A stretch of DNA of 64,000 nt from Chitinophaga sp. MM2321 (GTDB taxonomy: Bacteria; Bacteroidota; Bacteroidia; Chitinophagales; Chitinophagaceae), in NCBI RefSeq assembly GCF_964033635.1, contig NZ_OZ035533.1, positions 3,348,001 to 3,412,000 on the forward strand, read 5' to 3'. The notes beneath the pieces were generated by a model. It was not told where the DNA came from. It did no database searches and saw only the letters and a list, made by a program, of their open reading frames with translations. Shown in pieces: positions 17,941-26,140 of the stretch. The position numbers and the translations under genes are program-made. Every line of letters starts with the position of its first letter. Position 1 is the stretch's first letter.

Positions 17941-17954
17941 TGCAAACGTTTGCA
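17941..17954 (-). promoter_or_regulatory. LacI-type operator palindrome upstream of PUL 1 susC
   Basis: TGCAAACGTTTGCA is a perfect 14-base palindrome centred on CG, the form typical of LacI/GalR-family operators. It lies 76 bases upstream of the susC start. Its minus-strand AACGTTTG half also resembles the -7 element TAnnTTTG with one mismatch, so the operator may overlap the promoter. No LacI-family gene lies in the window; the regulator would have to be elsewhere. Confidence 0.5.
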
Positions 17955-18189
17955 TTCAGCTACCTGAAAAAAAGCATTATTTGATTGATACGTGCATACG
18001 TGGAAGTTTTTAAGTGATTTTGGAAAAAATGATTCTGGCTACGTGATTTTGGTCTTGGTATAAGTGTACTGTGTACAGTGAATTACTATGTTGTCAAAAA
18101 TATATAAAACAATCGATTGTAAAGAATATTATTTTCACAACTTTTCAAGGGGATAATCCCAAAACCCTGTTTATATACTACCAACATGC
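17955..18189. other. Upstream intergenic region of PUL 1
   Basis: This AT-rich stretch between PUL 2's end and PUL 1's operator has no ORF. It contains a perfect 12-base palindrome ACAATCGATTGT (18109-18120) and, next to it, TATTTTTG on the minus strand (18095-18102), an exact TAnnTTTG match without a well-placed -33 TTG. An alternative distal promoter for PUL 1 is possible. Confidence 0.35.
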
Positions 18190-18210
18190 TAAAAATGGGC
18201 ATATCCCATT
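18190..18210 (-). terminator. Intrinsic terminator ending the PUL 2 operon
   Basis: A six-base stem AATGGG/CCCATT (18194-18199 and 18205-18210) with a five-base loop runs into five T on the minus strand. It begins 3 bases after the stop of the thioredoxin-like gene, the last gene of the operon. Confidence 0.6.
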
Positions 18211-18212
18211 CT

Positions 18213-19610
18213 TTACTCGTCGATCGCCTTTCGTAATTTCATGTTGTTTAACTGCTGCTCCATTACGGCTCTCTGCTGCTGGTTACTCAGGCTCACCGCC
18301 TGCCGCTGATATTTAAGGGCCTTTTTTTGCCGGTGGGTTTTATAATATAGTAAGGCCATGGTATTGAATGCGTCAGGGATTTCCTTATTCAGTTCCGCAG
18401 CCGTTTTGCCCAAAGTAATGCCTTGCTGGAAATCATCACGGGACGTTCCAAATTCCAGGTATCTCCGGGCTGCATTATCTACTGTTTTTGCCAGATACCG
18501 CTGATAATTGCCCTTCCAGGATTCCTTCTCCGCCACGAAATCCTTTATTTTAGTGCTGTCTTCTTTTCCAATAAGATAGGGATAATACCAGTGGTCATAA
18601 AAACGCTGGCTATACTGCGACAGGTTCTTCATTTCTGATGGTAAGGTGGTATCCGCAAAAGCATGCAACTGTTTGATCAGCCCCGTTGTATCTTTTGTAG
18701 TGACGCTAAACTGCGTACTGAACCCAAAAAAAGAGAGCTGGAATTTTCCTCCGAGATGCTTCACCTGCCGGGCCTTGTCGTGGATCAGCTCAAACAACGC
18801 TTTATCCTTTTGTGAAATAGCGGTGACCATGCTTCCCATAATAACATTGTTCATGACTGAACCATACTTCTCTTCTTTTGTTCTACTGATCTTTTCCGGA
18901 TAAAGCTCGTCTGGTAAGATCCCTGCTACAAAATCATCCTGGTGCGCTATTATAAAATCAACCGTATTGGATGGTATGCTTTTAATATGCTGTAAAAGAA
19001 AATTAATATTGAAAGAAGTAAAGGCCGCATCATCTCTTATCAGGCTAAGATATTGATCCAGCGGGGCTTGTACATCCTTATCCATATGCAGTTCTTCCAG
19101 TTTCCTGATATAGGTAATCAAAAAATCAGGGTCGTTTTTCTTTTGCGCATACTTCTTTTGCATGCTCTCCACAGTCCAGTTGCGCTTTGCGTTATCAGCG
19201 GCCACCTTCGCCAGCCGCAGAAATACCGCAGGGTCAGGATTGTACCCCAATCCTCTGTGCAGCACTTCTCCTTCTTCATTGAGGAATAAATACGTCGGAT
19301 AGCCGCCAACGTTATACTTCCTGGCTACCACACTGCCTTCCTTATCTTCTGCATTAATTCTGCAGTTAATAAATGATTTATTATACGTGTTACCAACTTC
19401 TGCCAATGGAAAAATCTCCTTTTCCATCCGCTTGCAAGGCGGACACCACGTAGTATATACATCAATAAATACCAGTTTACCTGATTCCTTTGCAGCCTTC
19501 AATGCTGCTTCATAATTCATGTCTGAAAACCGGATGCCGGCTGTTTCCTGTGCTGACAAAGCGTTAACAACGGATAACAATAAACAAAAGATGAGGACGG
19601 TTCCTTTCAT
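18213..19610 (-). CDS. Secreted thioredoxin-fold protein with C-terminal TPR-like tail (PUL 2)
   Basis: A 465-residue exported protein: signal peptide MKGTVLIFCLLLSVVNALSAQ, then a thioredoxin domain (about 25-140) with active site TWCPPCKRM (CPPC at 56-59) and the cis-Pro region VGGYPTYLFLNEEGE. The remaining ~320 residues are helical and end in a TPR-like hairpin (AFNTMALLYYKTHRQKKALKYQRQAVSL). Such Bacteroidota proteins are periplasmic thiol-disulfide reductases or chaperone-like factors. As last gene of a redox-themed operon, 77 bases after ApbE, it may keep an extracytosolic partner reduced; that is inference. The start at 19610 gives a clean signal peptide. Confidence 0.8.
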   Translation of the reverse strand: MKGTVLIFCLLLSVVNALSAQETAGIRFSDMNYEAALKAAKESGKLVFIDVYTTWCPPCKRMEKEIFPLAEVGNTYNKSFINCRINAEDKEGSVVARKYNVGGYPTYLFLNEEGEVLHRGLGYNPDPAVFLRLAKVAADNAKRNWTVESMQKKYAQKKNDPDFLITYIRKLEELHMDKDVQAPLDQYLSLIRDDAAFTSFNINFLLQHIKSIPSNTVDFIIAHQDDFVAGILPDELYPEKISRTKEEKYGSVMNNVIMGSMVTAISQKDKALFELIHDKARQVKHLGGKFQLSFFGFSTQFSVTTKDTTGLIKQLHAFADTTLPSEMKNLSQYSQRFYDHWYYPYLIGKEDSTKIKDFVAEKESWKGNYQRYLAKTVDNAARRYLEFGTSRDDFQQGITLGKTAAELNKEIPDAFNTMALLYYKTHRQKKALKYQRQAVSLSNQQQRAVMEQQLNNMKLRKAIDE

Positions 19611-19687
19611 AAAATATGCATGCATGGTTTAACAAGCATAAAATACACATTTTTTTAAAAGAGGTTATAAAAAACTTATGAAGAAAA

Positions 19688-20695
19688 TCAGCGTCCGGGA
19701 ACAACATCATTTTTAATCCCTGCCGTAGCATATGTTTTTAATGTACCCTTATCATCTGCATAGATCAGGTATGCATCCAGGTCATGCCTGCCGGAAAGGA
19801 ACTGTTTGGTTGCTTCCAGTCCCATTACCAGGAACGCCGTTGCATAAGCATCTGCGGTCATGGCATCATTGGCAAAAACCGTTGCACTCTGCAAGGGGTC
19901 CTGTCGGGAATACCCCGTTCTGGGATCAATGATATGACTATAGGTATGCCCGTTCTGTTTATAATAATTACGATAATTACCGGAAGTGGCGGCAGCCTTG
20001 TCAACCAGTCTCATTACGGATTGCAGGCCATCAGAATGGAATGGGTTTTCTATACCTATGGTCCAGTAGGCATGATCAGATTTCTTTCCTTTACTACGCA
20101 GCTCACCTCCCACTTCCACCATATAGCTGGTGATGCCTTTTGATTCCAGCAACGCTGCCATCACGTCCACCGTATAGCCCTGTGCGATAGCATCAAAATC
20201 CAGCCGGACGTTTGTATTCAACTTGCGCACCGAAAATTCATCAAAGGAAATCAGGTGAAAGCCCACATATTGCAACAATGAGTCCACCCGCCGGGGAGAG
20301 GTAAGTTTTCCCGTTTTTTTTGCAGCCCGGTAAGCGGCCACCAGCGGCATTACCGTAGGATCAAAAGCACCCTGCGTAGCGACATATACTTCTGCTGATT
20401 TTTTCAGTACCGGATAAAAATAAGGCAACTGAAATTCATATTGATCCGATTGATTGAAAAGTGAAATCTCGGAATCCGTGCGATAGGTAGATAAACATTT
20501 ATCAATATCCATCAACACGGAGTCTACCAGTTGTTTAAAATTCCGTTGCTGCCCGTCCAGGTAGCGGATGTGATAAGTAGTGCCCTGCGTAACCCCTTCC
20601 AGGCTTATTACAGGCAAATCACGGGTGGCTGCCACCGCTAACCCGGACGTTGACAATATTGAAAAAAATCCCAGCAGCAAAGTCAATATCTTCAT
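19688..20695 (-). CDS. apbE: FAD:protein FMN transferase (PUL 2)
   Basis: A 335-residue exported ApbE protein that moves FMN from FAD onto a Thr/Ser of target proteins in the periplasm, using Mg2+. Family motifs appear in order: GTTYHIRY, the LSTYRTDSEISLFN region, GAFDPTVMPLV, LDFDAIAQGYTVD, VEVGGELRSKG, ATSGNYRNYY, YSHIIDPRTGYS and NDAMTADAYATAFLVMG. The signal peptide is MKILTLLLGFFSILSTSGLAVAA; no lipobox Cys is seen, so it is soluble periplasmic rather than a lipoprotein. A candidate substrate with the acceptor motif DARTGAT is encoded two genes upstream (22494-23615), which strongly suggests a dedicated enzyme-target pair. Confidence 0.93.
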   Translation of the reverse strand: MKILTLLLGFFSILSTSGLAVAATRDLPVISLEGVTQGTTYHIRYLDGQQRNFKQLVDSVLMDIDKCLSTYRTDSEISLFNQSDQYEFQLPYFYPVLKKSAEVYVATQGAFDPTVMPLVAAYRAAKKTGKLTSPRRVDSLLQYVGFHLISFDEFSVRKLNTNVRLDFDAIAQGYTVDVMAALLESKGITSYMVEVGGELRSKGKKSDHAYWTIGIENPFHSDGLQSVMRLVDKAAATSGNYRNYYKQNGHTYSHIIDPRTGYSRQDPLQSATVFANDAMTADAYATAFLVMGLEATKQFLSGRHDLDAYLIYADDKGTLKTYATAGIKNDVVPGR

Positions 20696-20710
20696 CTTCC
20701 CAATGATATA

Positions 20711-22492
20711 TTAATCTTTCAGGATAGCCATTAATTCTTTCAGGTGATCTTTATAAACACCTCTTGGTGTGGTATTGTATTTCTTACCTACAAACGCAGC
20801 AAATCCAACAACCTCTCCCATCATGCCACAGGTGCGCATTACACGGGTACTACCAAAAGCTACGTGTGTGGTACTGATATTTCTGCCCGCCATGAACAGG
20901 TTGGAAATATTCTGTGAATACAGGCAACGGTATGGAATCGTGTATGGCGCTACTTTAATATGCCTGGTACCCGCAAAAAATTCCTGTCCTTCAAAATACT
21001 GGCTGTTCTTAGCATCCGGGAAGTGCAGGTCTATCGTCCAGGTGGCTGTTACGGAACCATCAGGGTATTGTTTCCCTTCCTGGATATCCATCTGGTTTAG
21101 CACATGATCGCCTATAATCCTTCTTGACTCCCGCTTTCCACCGATGTAGGCTACCCAGGCGAGTTGCTGTTTAGCATACTTGCCGGACTTATTATGTTTA
21201 AGATACGACCAGTTACCATAAATAGCCCGGAGATTATGATCACGGATTTTTTCTGCGTCATAGATGGTATTGAAGTTACCAAAACCCGTTTCCCATTCCC
21301 AGTCAGACTTATAAGCGTCGATATGATACTCATCTGAAAACTGTAAAGCCCAAGGCGTTTCAGGGAATGTAGTGGCAGTATCGCGTTCTACAGATGCCCA
21401 TAAATTGGAAGTGCCCAGCGTAAAGCTATCGGATTTTTCAGCAGCCAGCGACTCGCCTGTTTCATCCTTGCTTTCCCTGCCCATCCGGAAATTTGCGCCC
21501 GCGAGATATCCTACGGTGCCATCGCCGGTACAATCAGAAAAATAAGTGCCGGTAAAACGGGTATCTTCATTGGTCGAAATATTTCTCCCTGTCACCGCAA
21601 TAATCTGGTTATCTTTTTTCTCTACTTTATATACATGTGTGTTGAGGAACAAAGAAATATTTTTCTCTGCGTTTACAATATCATTTTTTCTTTTGTCGCC
21701 ATATTCTTTCGCATCGGGGTTGCCGTTGCCCGGATCTCCGTTGTCCATTTCCCGCACAATCCTGCCCAGTTTGGGATAATAATTCTTGTCAATATCTCCC
21801 ATCAGGTGTACCCTTACTTCAGAACTGTTATTTCCTCCCAATACCGGACGATCCTGTATCAGCGCCACTTTCAGCCCCAGCCTGGAAGCAGATATAGCAG
21901 CGCAGGTGCCTGCAATACCACCACCTACGACTACGAGGTCGAAGTTGCCGGCCACTGCTGGCTTGCCTGATAAATGCAGCACTTTTTTCCTGAAGGCGTT
22001 CAGCTCATCAAGTTTGTTAGGCGGCGTAAAGTTTTTGGCATCCGTAAACAAGATGGCATCGCAACGACCGTTAAAACCTGTGAGGTCTTTCAGTGATAAT
22101 TTTATTGCTGCTGTATTTATAGTTGTTTCTCCGGCATCGTACCATTTCCATTCATCCGAACCGCTTTCTCCAAAAACGGGGTTGAGTGGCTTATCATCTA
22201 TCGACACCAGGAATTTTCCCGGGCCTTTCGGAAATGGCGCCCAGTCTTTCGTGCGCACCCAGATATGATACTTTCCTTTTGCCGGAAAATTTACGGTGGT
22301 GGTAGCATCTTTCACGGGTCTGCCCATGCCATGCGCCATGATGTACGACGATCCTATGACGGGAAAAGACTGCTGATCAACTACCCAGCCACCCTTATCG
22401 TTGAATGATTCCGTTTCAACAAAAACATGATTTTGCGCCGACAAGCCGGCTGTGAATAAGCATAGCACGAGCATGCAAAGCAGTGTTCTCAT
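20711..22492 (-). CDS. Secreted FAD-dependent oxidoreductase with N-terminal sugar-binding-like domain (PUL 2)
   Basis: A 593-residue exported flavoprotein. After the signal peptide (MRTLLCMLVLCLFTAGLSAQ), residues ~22-150 form a beta-sandwich resembling domains attached to glycan-active proteins (FVETESFNDKGGWVVDQQ, GKYHIWVRTKDW). A Rossmann FAD-binding domain of the FAD_oxidored family follows: LVVVGGGIAGTCAAISASRLG (GxGxxG at 190-195), GGNNSSEVRVHLMGD, FSDCTGDGTVGYLAGA and the C-terminal FMAGRNISTTHVAFGSTRVMRT. The family probably oxidises sugars or sugar-derived ligands, but substrates are largely unknown. The ATG lies one base after the stop of the flavinylated-motif gene, so the two are translationally coupled. 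Confidence 0.85.
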   Translation of the reverse strand: MRTLLCMLVLCLFTAGLSAQNHVFVETESFNDKGGWVVDQQSFPVIGSSYIMAHGMGRPVKDATTTVNFPAKGKYHIWVRTKDWAPFPKGPGKFLVSIDDKPLNPVFGESGSDEWKWYDAGETTINTAAIKLSLKDLTGFNGRCDAILFTDAKNFTPPNKLDELNAFRKKVLHLSGKPAVAGNFDLVVVGGGIAGTCAAISASRLGLKVALIQDRPVLGGNNSSEVRVHLMGDIDKNYYPKLGRIVREMDNGDPGNGNPDAKEYGDKRKNDIVNAEKNISLFLNTHVYKVEKKDNQIIAVTGRNISTNEDTRFTGTYFSDCTGDGTVGYLAGANFRMGRESKDETGESLAAEKSDSFTLGTSNLWASVERDTATTFPETPWALQFSDEYHIDAYKSDWEWETGFGNFNTIYDAEKIRDHNLRAIYGNWSYLKHNKSGKYAKQQLAWVAYIGGKRESRRIIGDHVLNQMDIQEGKQYPDGSVTATWTIDLHFPDAKNSQYFEGQEFFAGTRHIKVAPYTIPYRCLYSQNISNLFMAGRNISTTHVAFGSTRVMRTCGMMGEVVGFAAFVGKKYNTTPRGVYKDHLKELMAILKD

Positions 22493-22493
22493 A

Positions 22494-23615
22494 TTAGTCC
22501 GTTGTTTGGTTATTTTTATGTTCATAATCTGATAGCTTCTTTTTAATAGCATGATTAACAGGCCGCTGCTTCAGCACCCGGTATATCTCCCCGGCATATG
22601 TTGTATCTCCATTTTCCAGGTAAGCGGCCATCTTTTCCGTTACTTTGGCAGATAATATTTTTTGTGCAGCCAATACTGCCAACAGGAGCCGGAATTGTTC
22701 GGGGTTGGCGCCTGATAAATTTGTTGACACCCTCTCCGCCAGTTTATTACTGATGGATATGTTAGCCAGCTTTTTCAATACGGTCAATTGCAGCGGATAG
22801 GCAGCATCCCCGTAAGTATGCCATAGCCATTCCTGTGCAGCGTTGTCCTGTAAAAAGCTGTTGTTTACTTTTTGCAGTGCATACCGGGCTATGAAAATGT
22901 TTTTTCCGGAGATAATTTTCCGGATGTCTGCTTCAAAACCGGACGTTACATTTCCCTGTTTATCCATCACCCGTTCCATCGCCCAATATTGATAGTGATG
23001 GTTATCTCCCGACAGAAAATTATGCAGGAGCTGGTTGTCGTTGTAGGTTTCCGTGATCTTTAGTATTTCATCGGTAACCTGTCCGTATGCCAGGTGCCAA
23101 AGGGTGTAGCAGGTATAAACGGCGCCTTCTATCACTTCATTTTTTATGGTTTTAAGTGTGGCGCCTGTTCTCGCATCTACTGAATCCGTCAGGTTTTCCG
23201 TACCGGGAACAATGAGATCTTCCATCTTCAGATCCGCCAATATGGAATTGGGCTTTGCGAGGATTTCCTGCAACTTTTCATAGTCAGCCTTTTTAAACTC
23301 CCTATGATCCAGTTTCGTAAGCACCTCTTTACCGGGCAGGTCAAATCTTTCATAATTTCCCAGCAGGTCCCAGTAAAAATTAATGTACACCGGTTTGCAT
23401 TCACCTGTATAGCAAACCGGTGTAAAAATATTTCTGAAATAATAAAGCGGACGCCCGGCATCATCCAATGCCAGGTTAAGGATATAAGTGGTGCTGTCAT
23501 TTTCACGGATGTTAAACTGCCTGACCTTTGCGGCAGGGGTAACCGTATCGCCGGCAACTGCCGGCAGCCAGGCACAACATACAATGATAGCTGTAAGAAT
23601 CGTCCGTCTGATCAC
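22494..23615 (-). CDS. Secreted protein with FMN-acceptor (flavinylation) motif and helical repeats (PUL 2)
   Basis: A 373-residue exported protein not recognised as a named family. It has a signal peptide (MIRRTILTAIIVCCAWLPAVAG). The N-terminal third includes a Cys pair (CYTGECKPV). At 147-153 the sequence DARTGAT exactly fits Dxx(S/T)GAT, the motif whose last Thr (here T153) is covalently flavinylated by ApbE in NqrC/RnfG-type FMN-binding domains. The C-terminal half (about 190-370) is helical with HEAT-like periodicity. With apbE and an FAD oxidoreductase in the same operon, it is the likely electron-carrying FMN protein. The start is GTG at 23615; AGGAA precedes it closely, and no ATG gives an intact signal peptide. 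Confidence 0.68.
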   Translation of the reverse strand: MIRRTILTAIIVCCAWLPAVAGDTVTPAAKVRQFNIRENDSTTYILNLALDDAGRPLYYFRNIFTPVCYTGECKPVYINFYWDLLGNYERFDLPGKEVLTKLDHREFKKADYEKLQEILAKPNSILADLKMEDLIVPGTENLTDSVDARTGATLKTIKNEVIEGAVYTCYTLWHLAYGQVTDEILKITETYNDNQLLHNFLSGDNHHYQYWAMERVMDKQGNVTSGFEADIRKIISGKNIFIARYALQKVNNSFLQDNAAQEWLWHTYGDAAYPLQLTVLKKLANISISNKLAERVSTNLSGANPEQFRLLLAVLAAQKILSAKVTEKMAAYLENGDTTYAGEIYRVLKQRPVNHAIKKKLSDYEHKNNQTTD

Positions 23616-23633
23616 TTCCTGTTGATTATTTAA

Positions 23634-26120
23634 TTATTCATATTGCAATAACGCGGTGGCTTTACAATTTTTATTGCTGCTGAAACGGATCCAGCGCGCT
23701 TCAAATCCTTTAGGGAAAATATAGCTAAATTTTTCCCCCGGTGCAACCGTTACTTCCCTGTACTTCATCCAGGGACCGTTACCAACGGGATCTGCTTCTA
23801 TGGTAAATGTTACGGGTGTAGCGGCATCATGCGATAACTGCAAACTACGCTTATCATAAAAGCCGATCAGGTAAGGATCAGAAGGTTGCTTTGCCTTGAC
23901 ATCCGTATCTTTCCAGGGGCCACCATGCCCAACAGGCTTACCCATTTTCCAGAGGTCATCAATCACACCTGCCCATACGGCGGCTTTCTTATCTGCTGAT
24001 ACAATGATGTGGTCATTGTCTTTCGCAGCAGGATCGATACCCGTCATGATCAGTAAACCCCGGTAAGAGGCGTAGTCATTGATGCGGAAATTATGAGAAG
24101 ATACCGGGCGTATTTTTGCATACCCATCGGCATTTTCAGCAGGCAGTTCATAGAATGTACCATGACAGTTAAACAGGTCGCGTTCTGTGGCTACCTCCCT
24201 GCAAATACGCAGGGCAGCCTTACCCGTTAATGCGGTATAAGCATCATTGCCTAAGGGCAGCCGCCAGCGGCGTCCTTTACCATCCACTACGAGTACAGAA
24301 GATGCTTCTATGTCAACTGCCTGTTGTGGAATAGCAAATTTCTGCTGAATAAAGGCATGTGTTTTTGCATCTTCCTTTTTCTCCAGTTCCATCCTGCTGT
24401 TCAACTCATAGTAACCTGCATCCGTAGCTGCTCCTCCGTTATAGTTCAATGCCGCCATACCCAGGGCTCTCCTGTTATCGCCCAGGCCGTACAATAATCC
24501 GCCGCTGACTTCGGAAGTAACAACAGTGCTCAACCCATTAAAAATAGGATCGGGCGCTGTATTTCTTGTTTCATTGGCCGCATAGAAAAACTGGGTAGTA
24601 GCGTTGGTATTTTTATCTGCTTTAACTCTTATCCATTCTCCCGGTGTATCTTCTGTAAAGCTGAGATCTGCTGCCTGTCCTGCTTCCACGGTGATTGTTT
24701 TTGCAGCGGTCCAGTTACCGGAACCGGTTTTATCTGTCTCAAAAGTAAATACCACCGGTTGCTTGCCATTGTTCACCACCCATGCAGCGCGGTTTGGCCA
24801 ACCAGCAAATAAAAATGGTTCGGAGGCTTCACCTGCCTTTACATTTTCATTAAGCCAAACAGCGCCTTCCGCTGTATTGGGGCCTAGTTTGTCCGGCTGT
24901 TCCAACGCGGTAAACCAGAGGTTGGAGTTGGATTGCCCCGGTCCTTCTATGTTTCCTTTAGCAGGACGCTTATTCAAGAATTCTTTTTCGGCGGAGTCAT
25001 CGCATCCGAATACTAATTGATCATTCCAGCGGGTATAGTCGCCGATCACTTTCAGGTAAGCCGTACGTGGACGGATACCCGCAGTATGCCCCGTTGAAAA
25101 GTTACCGGGGAAGCGCCAGAACATGCCGTGCATCGTCATTAGATAATCCGGTTTCTCTGCGGTGCCTACATCGCGGATACGGGGCCACTCTGTATTCCAG
25201 CCATGGGCGCCGTCGTAACTATGACTGGCTTTGGGCAACCGGAAGAAGCTCCAGGTACCGTGATCGCGCAAGCCCAGTAATACCGATTTATGATCCCAAC
25301 CGGTAGTCCAGATAGGATCTGTTGCCGGATTTTTATTTCCATAGATGCCGCCAGGGCCGGTGATCTCCACAAACTGATTCCGGCGTATCACTTTCCAGTC
25401 TTTCCCATTCCATTCAGATAAAGAACCTGCTTCTATGTCAAACTGTGTCAATGCTTTCGGACCGGGCTCTCCGTTGTTGGAATACAACATCACACCCTGA
25501 CCGGAATACAATCCTTTACCATGTGCACCGGGCAACAATGCAGCCGGTTGGTTGGCAGTAGTATCCGCGCCCTTTTTATTTTTCACATTACCATCTTCAT
25601 ATAACAATGTTGGTTGTAAGGTTTTTACATCTACTTCGTAAAAGCCTTCTTCCATGGTGCCGTAATATATTTTTCCGGCGGGATCGGTCAGGTGACGTGC
25701 ATTACCGGTATGACGGCCCGGCATGGCGGTGTAAGGGATCACGCGTACGTTGCCCTGTTTACCGATGGCGTAGGGGCCGATAAAAAGCTGCTGGCTTTCC
25801 GGATGGATCATGCGGTTGGCGGGCGTGCCGCCAATGCTTTCCTCCCGGACCACCTGTTTGAGGTCCGGGGTTATCTCATATAGTTTGTCGGAAGAGCCAA
25901 AGGGAAGATGCGGTCCGTAGGTGATCACCCACAGGCGACCGGCCCAGGGCACTACCGCGCCGGTACCACATTCTCCTTCATCGTTATACATGGCCAGGTG
26001 TGGGTACACTCCGCTAAAAGAACGGGGCGCAACCGACTGTCCGGCGGAATTATCTCCGCAGGCATAACACAGCAGGCTAATACCCAGGCATGCGCTTATA
26101 AGACCTTTACTATTTCTCAT
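23634..26120 (-). CDS. Large surface lipoprotein of unknown function (PUL 2)
   Basis: An 828-residue lipoprotein (lipobox ISLLCYACGDN), not recognised. The first ~480 residues show repeated aromatic/Gly strand patterns suggestive of a beta-propeller (GRLWVITYGPHLPFG, KIYYGTMEEGFYEVD, PDYLMTMHGMFWRFPG). Two similar beta-sandwich segments follow: the motif FTFETDKTGSGNWTAAKTITVEAG near 455-480 recurs as FTIEADPVGNGPWMKYREVTVAPG near 780-805, each ending in WIRV/WIRF. So the protein contains an internal duplication of a binding-like module. It lies directly after susD, 18 bases before the flavinylation-motif gene. It could be a surface glycan-binding protein or an unrecognised enzyme of the redox PUL. 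Confidence 0.62.
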   Translation of the reverse strand: MRNSKGLISACLGISLLCYACGDNSAGQSVAPRSFSGVYPHLAMYNDEGECGTGAVVPWAGRLWVITYGPHLPFGSSDKLYEITPDLKQVVREESIGGTPANRMIHPESQQLFIGPYAIGKQGNVRVIPYTAMPGRHTGNARHLTDPAGKIYYGTMEEGFYEVDVKTLQPTLLYEDGNVKNKKGADTTANQPAALLPGAHGKGLYSGQGVMLYSNNGEPGPKALTQFDIEAGSLSEWNGKDWKVIRRNQFVEITGPGGIYGNKNPATDPIWTTGWDHKSVLLGLRDHGTWSFFRLPKASHSYDGAHGWNTEWPRIRDVGTAEKPDYLMTMHGMFWRFPGNFSTGHTAGIRPRTAYLKVIGDYTRWNDQLVFGCDDSAEKEFLNKRPAKGNIEGPGQSNSNLWFTALEQPDKLGPNTAEGAVWLNENVKAGEASEPFLFAGWPNRAAWVVNNGKQPVVFTFETDKTGSGNWTAAKTITVEAGQAADLSFTEDTPGEWIRVKADKNTNATTQFFYAANETRNTAPDPIFNGLSTVVTSEVSGGLLYGLGDNRRALGMAALNYNGGAATDAGYYELNSRMELEKKEDAKTHAFIQQKFAIPQQAVDIEASSVLVVDGKGRRWRLPLGNDAYTALTGKAALRICREVATERDLFNCHGTFYELPAENADGYAKIRPVSSHNFRINDYASYRGLLIMTGIDPAAKDNDHIIVSADKKAAVWAGVIDDLWKMGKPVGHGGPWKDTDVKAKQPSDPYLIGFYDKRSLQLSHDAATPVTFTIEADPVGNGPWMKYREVTVAPGEKFSYIFPKGFEARWIRFSSNKNCKATALLQYE

Positions 26121-26140
26121 TATCCTGTATTAATAATTAA

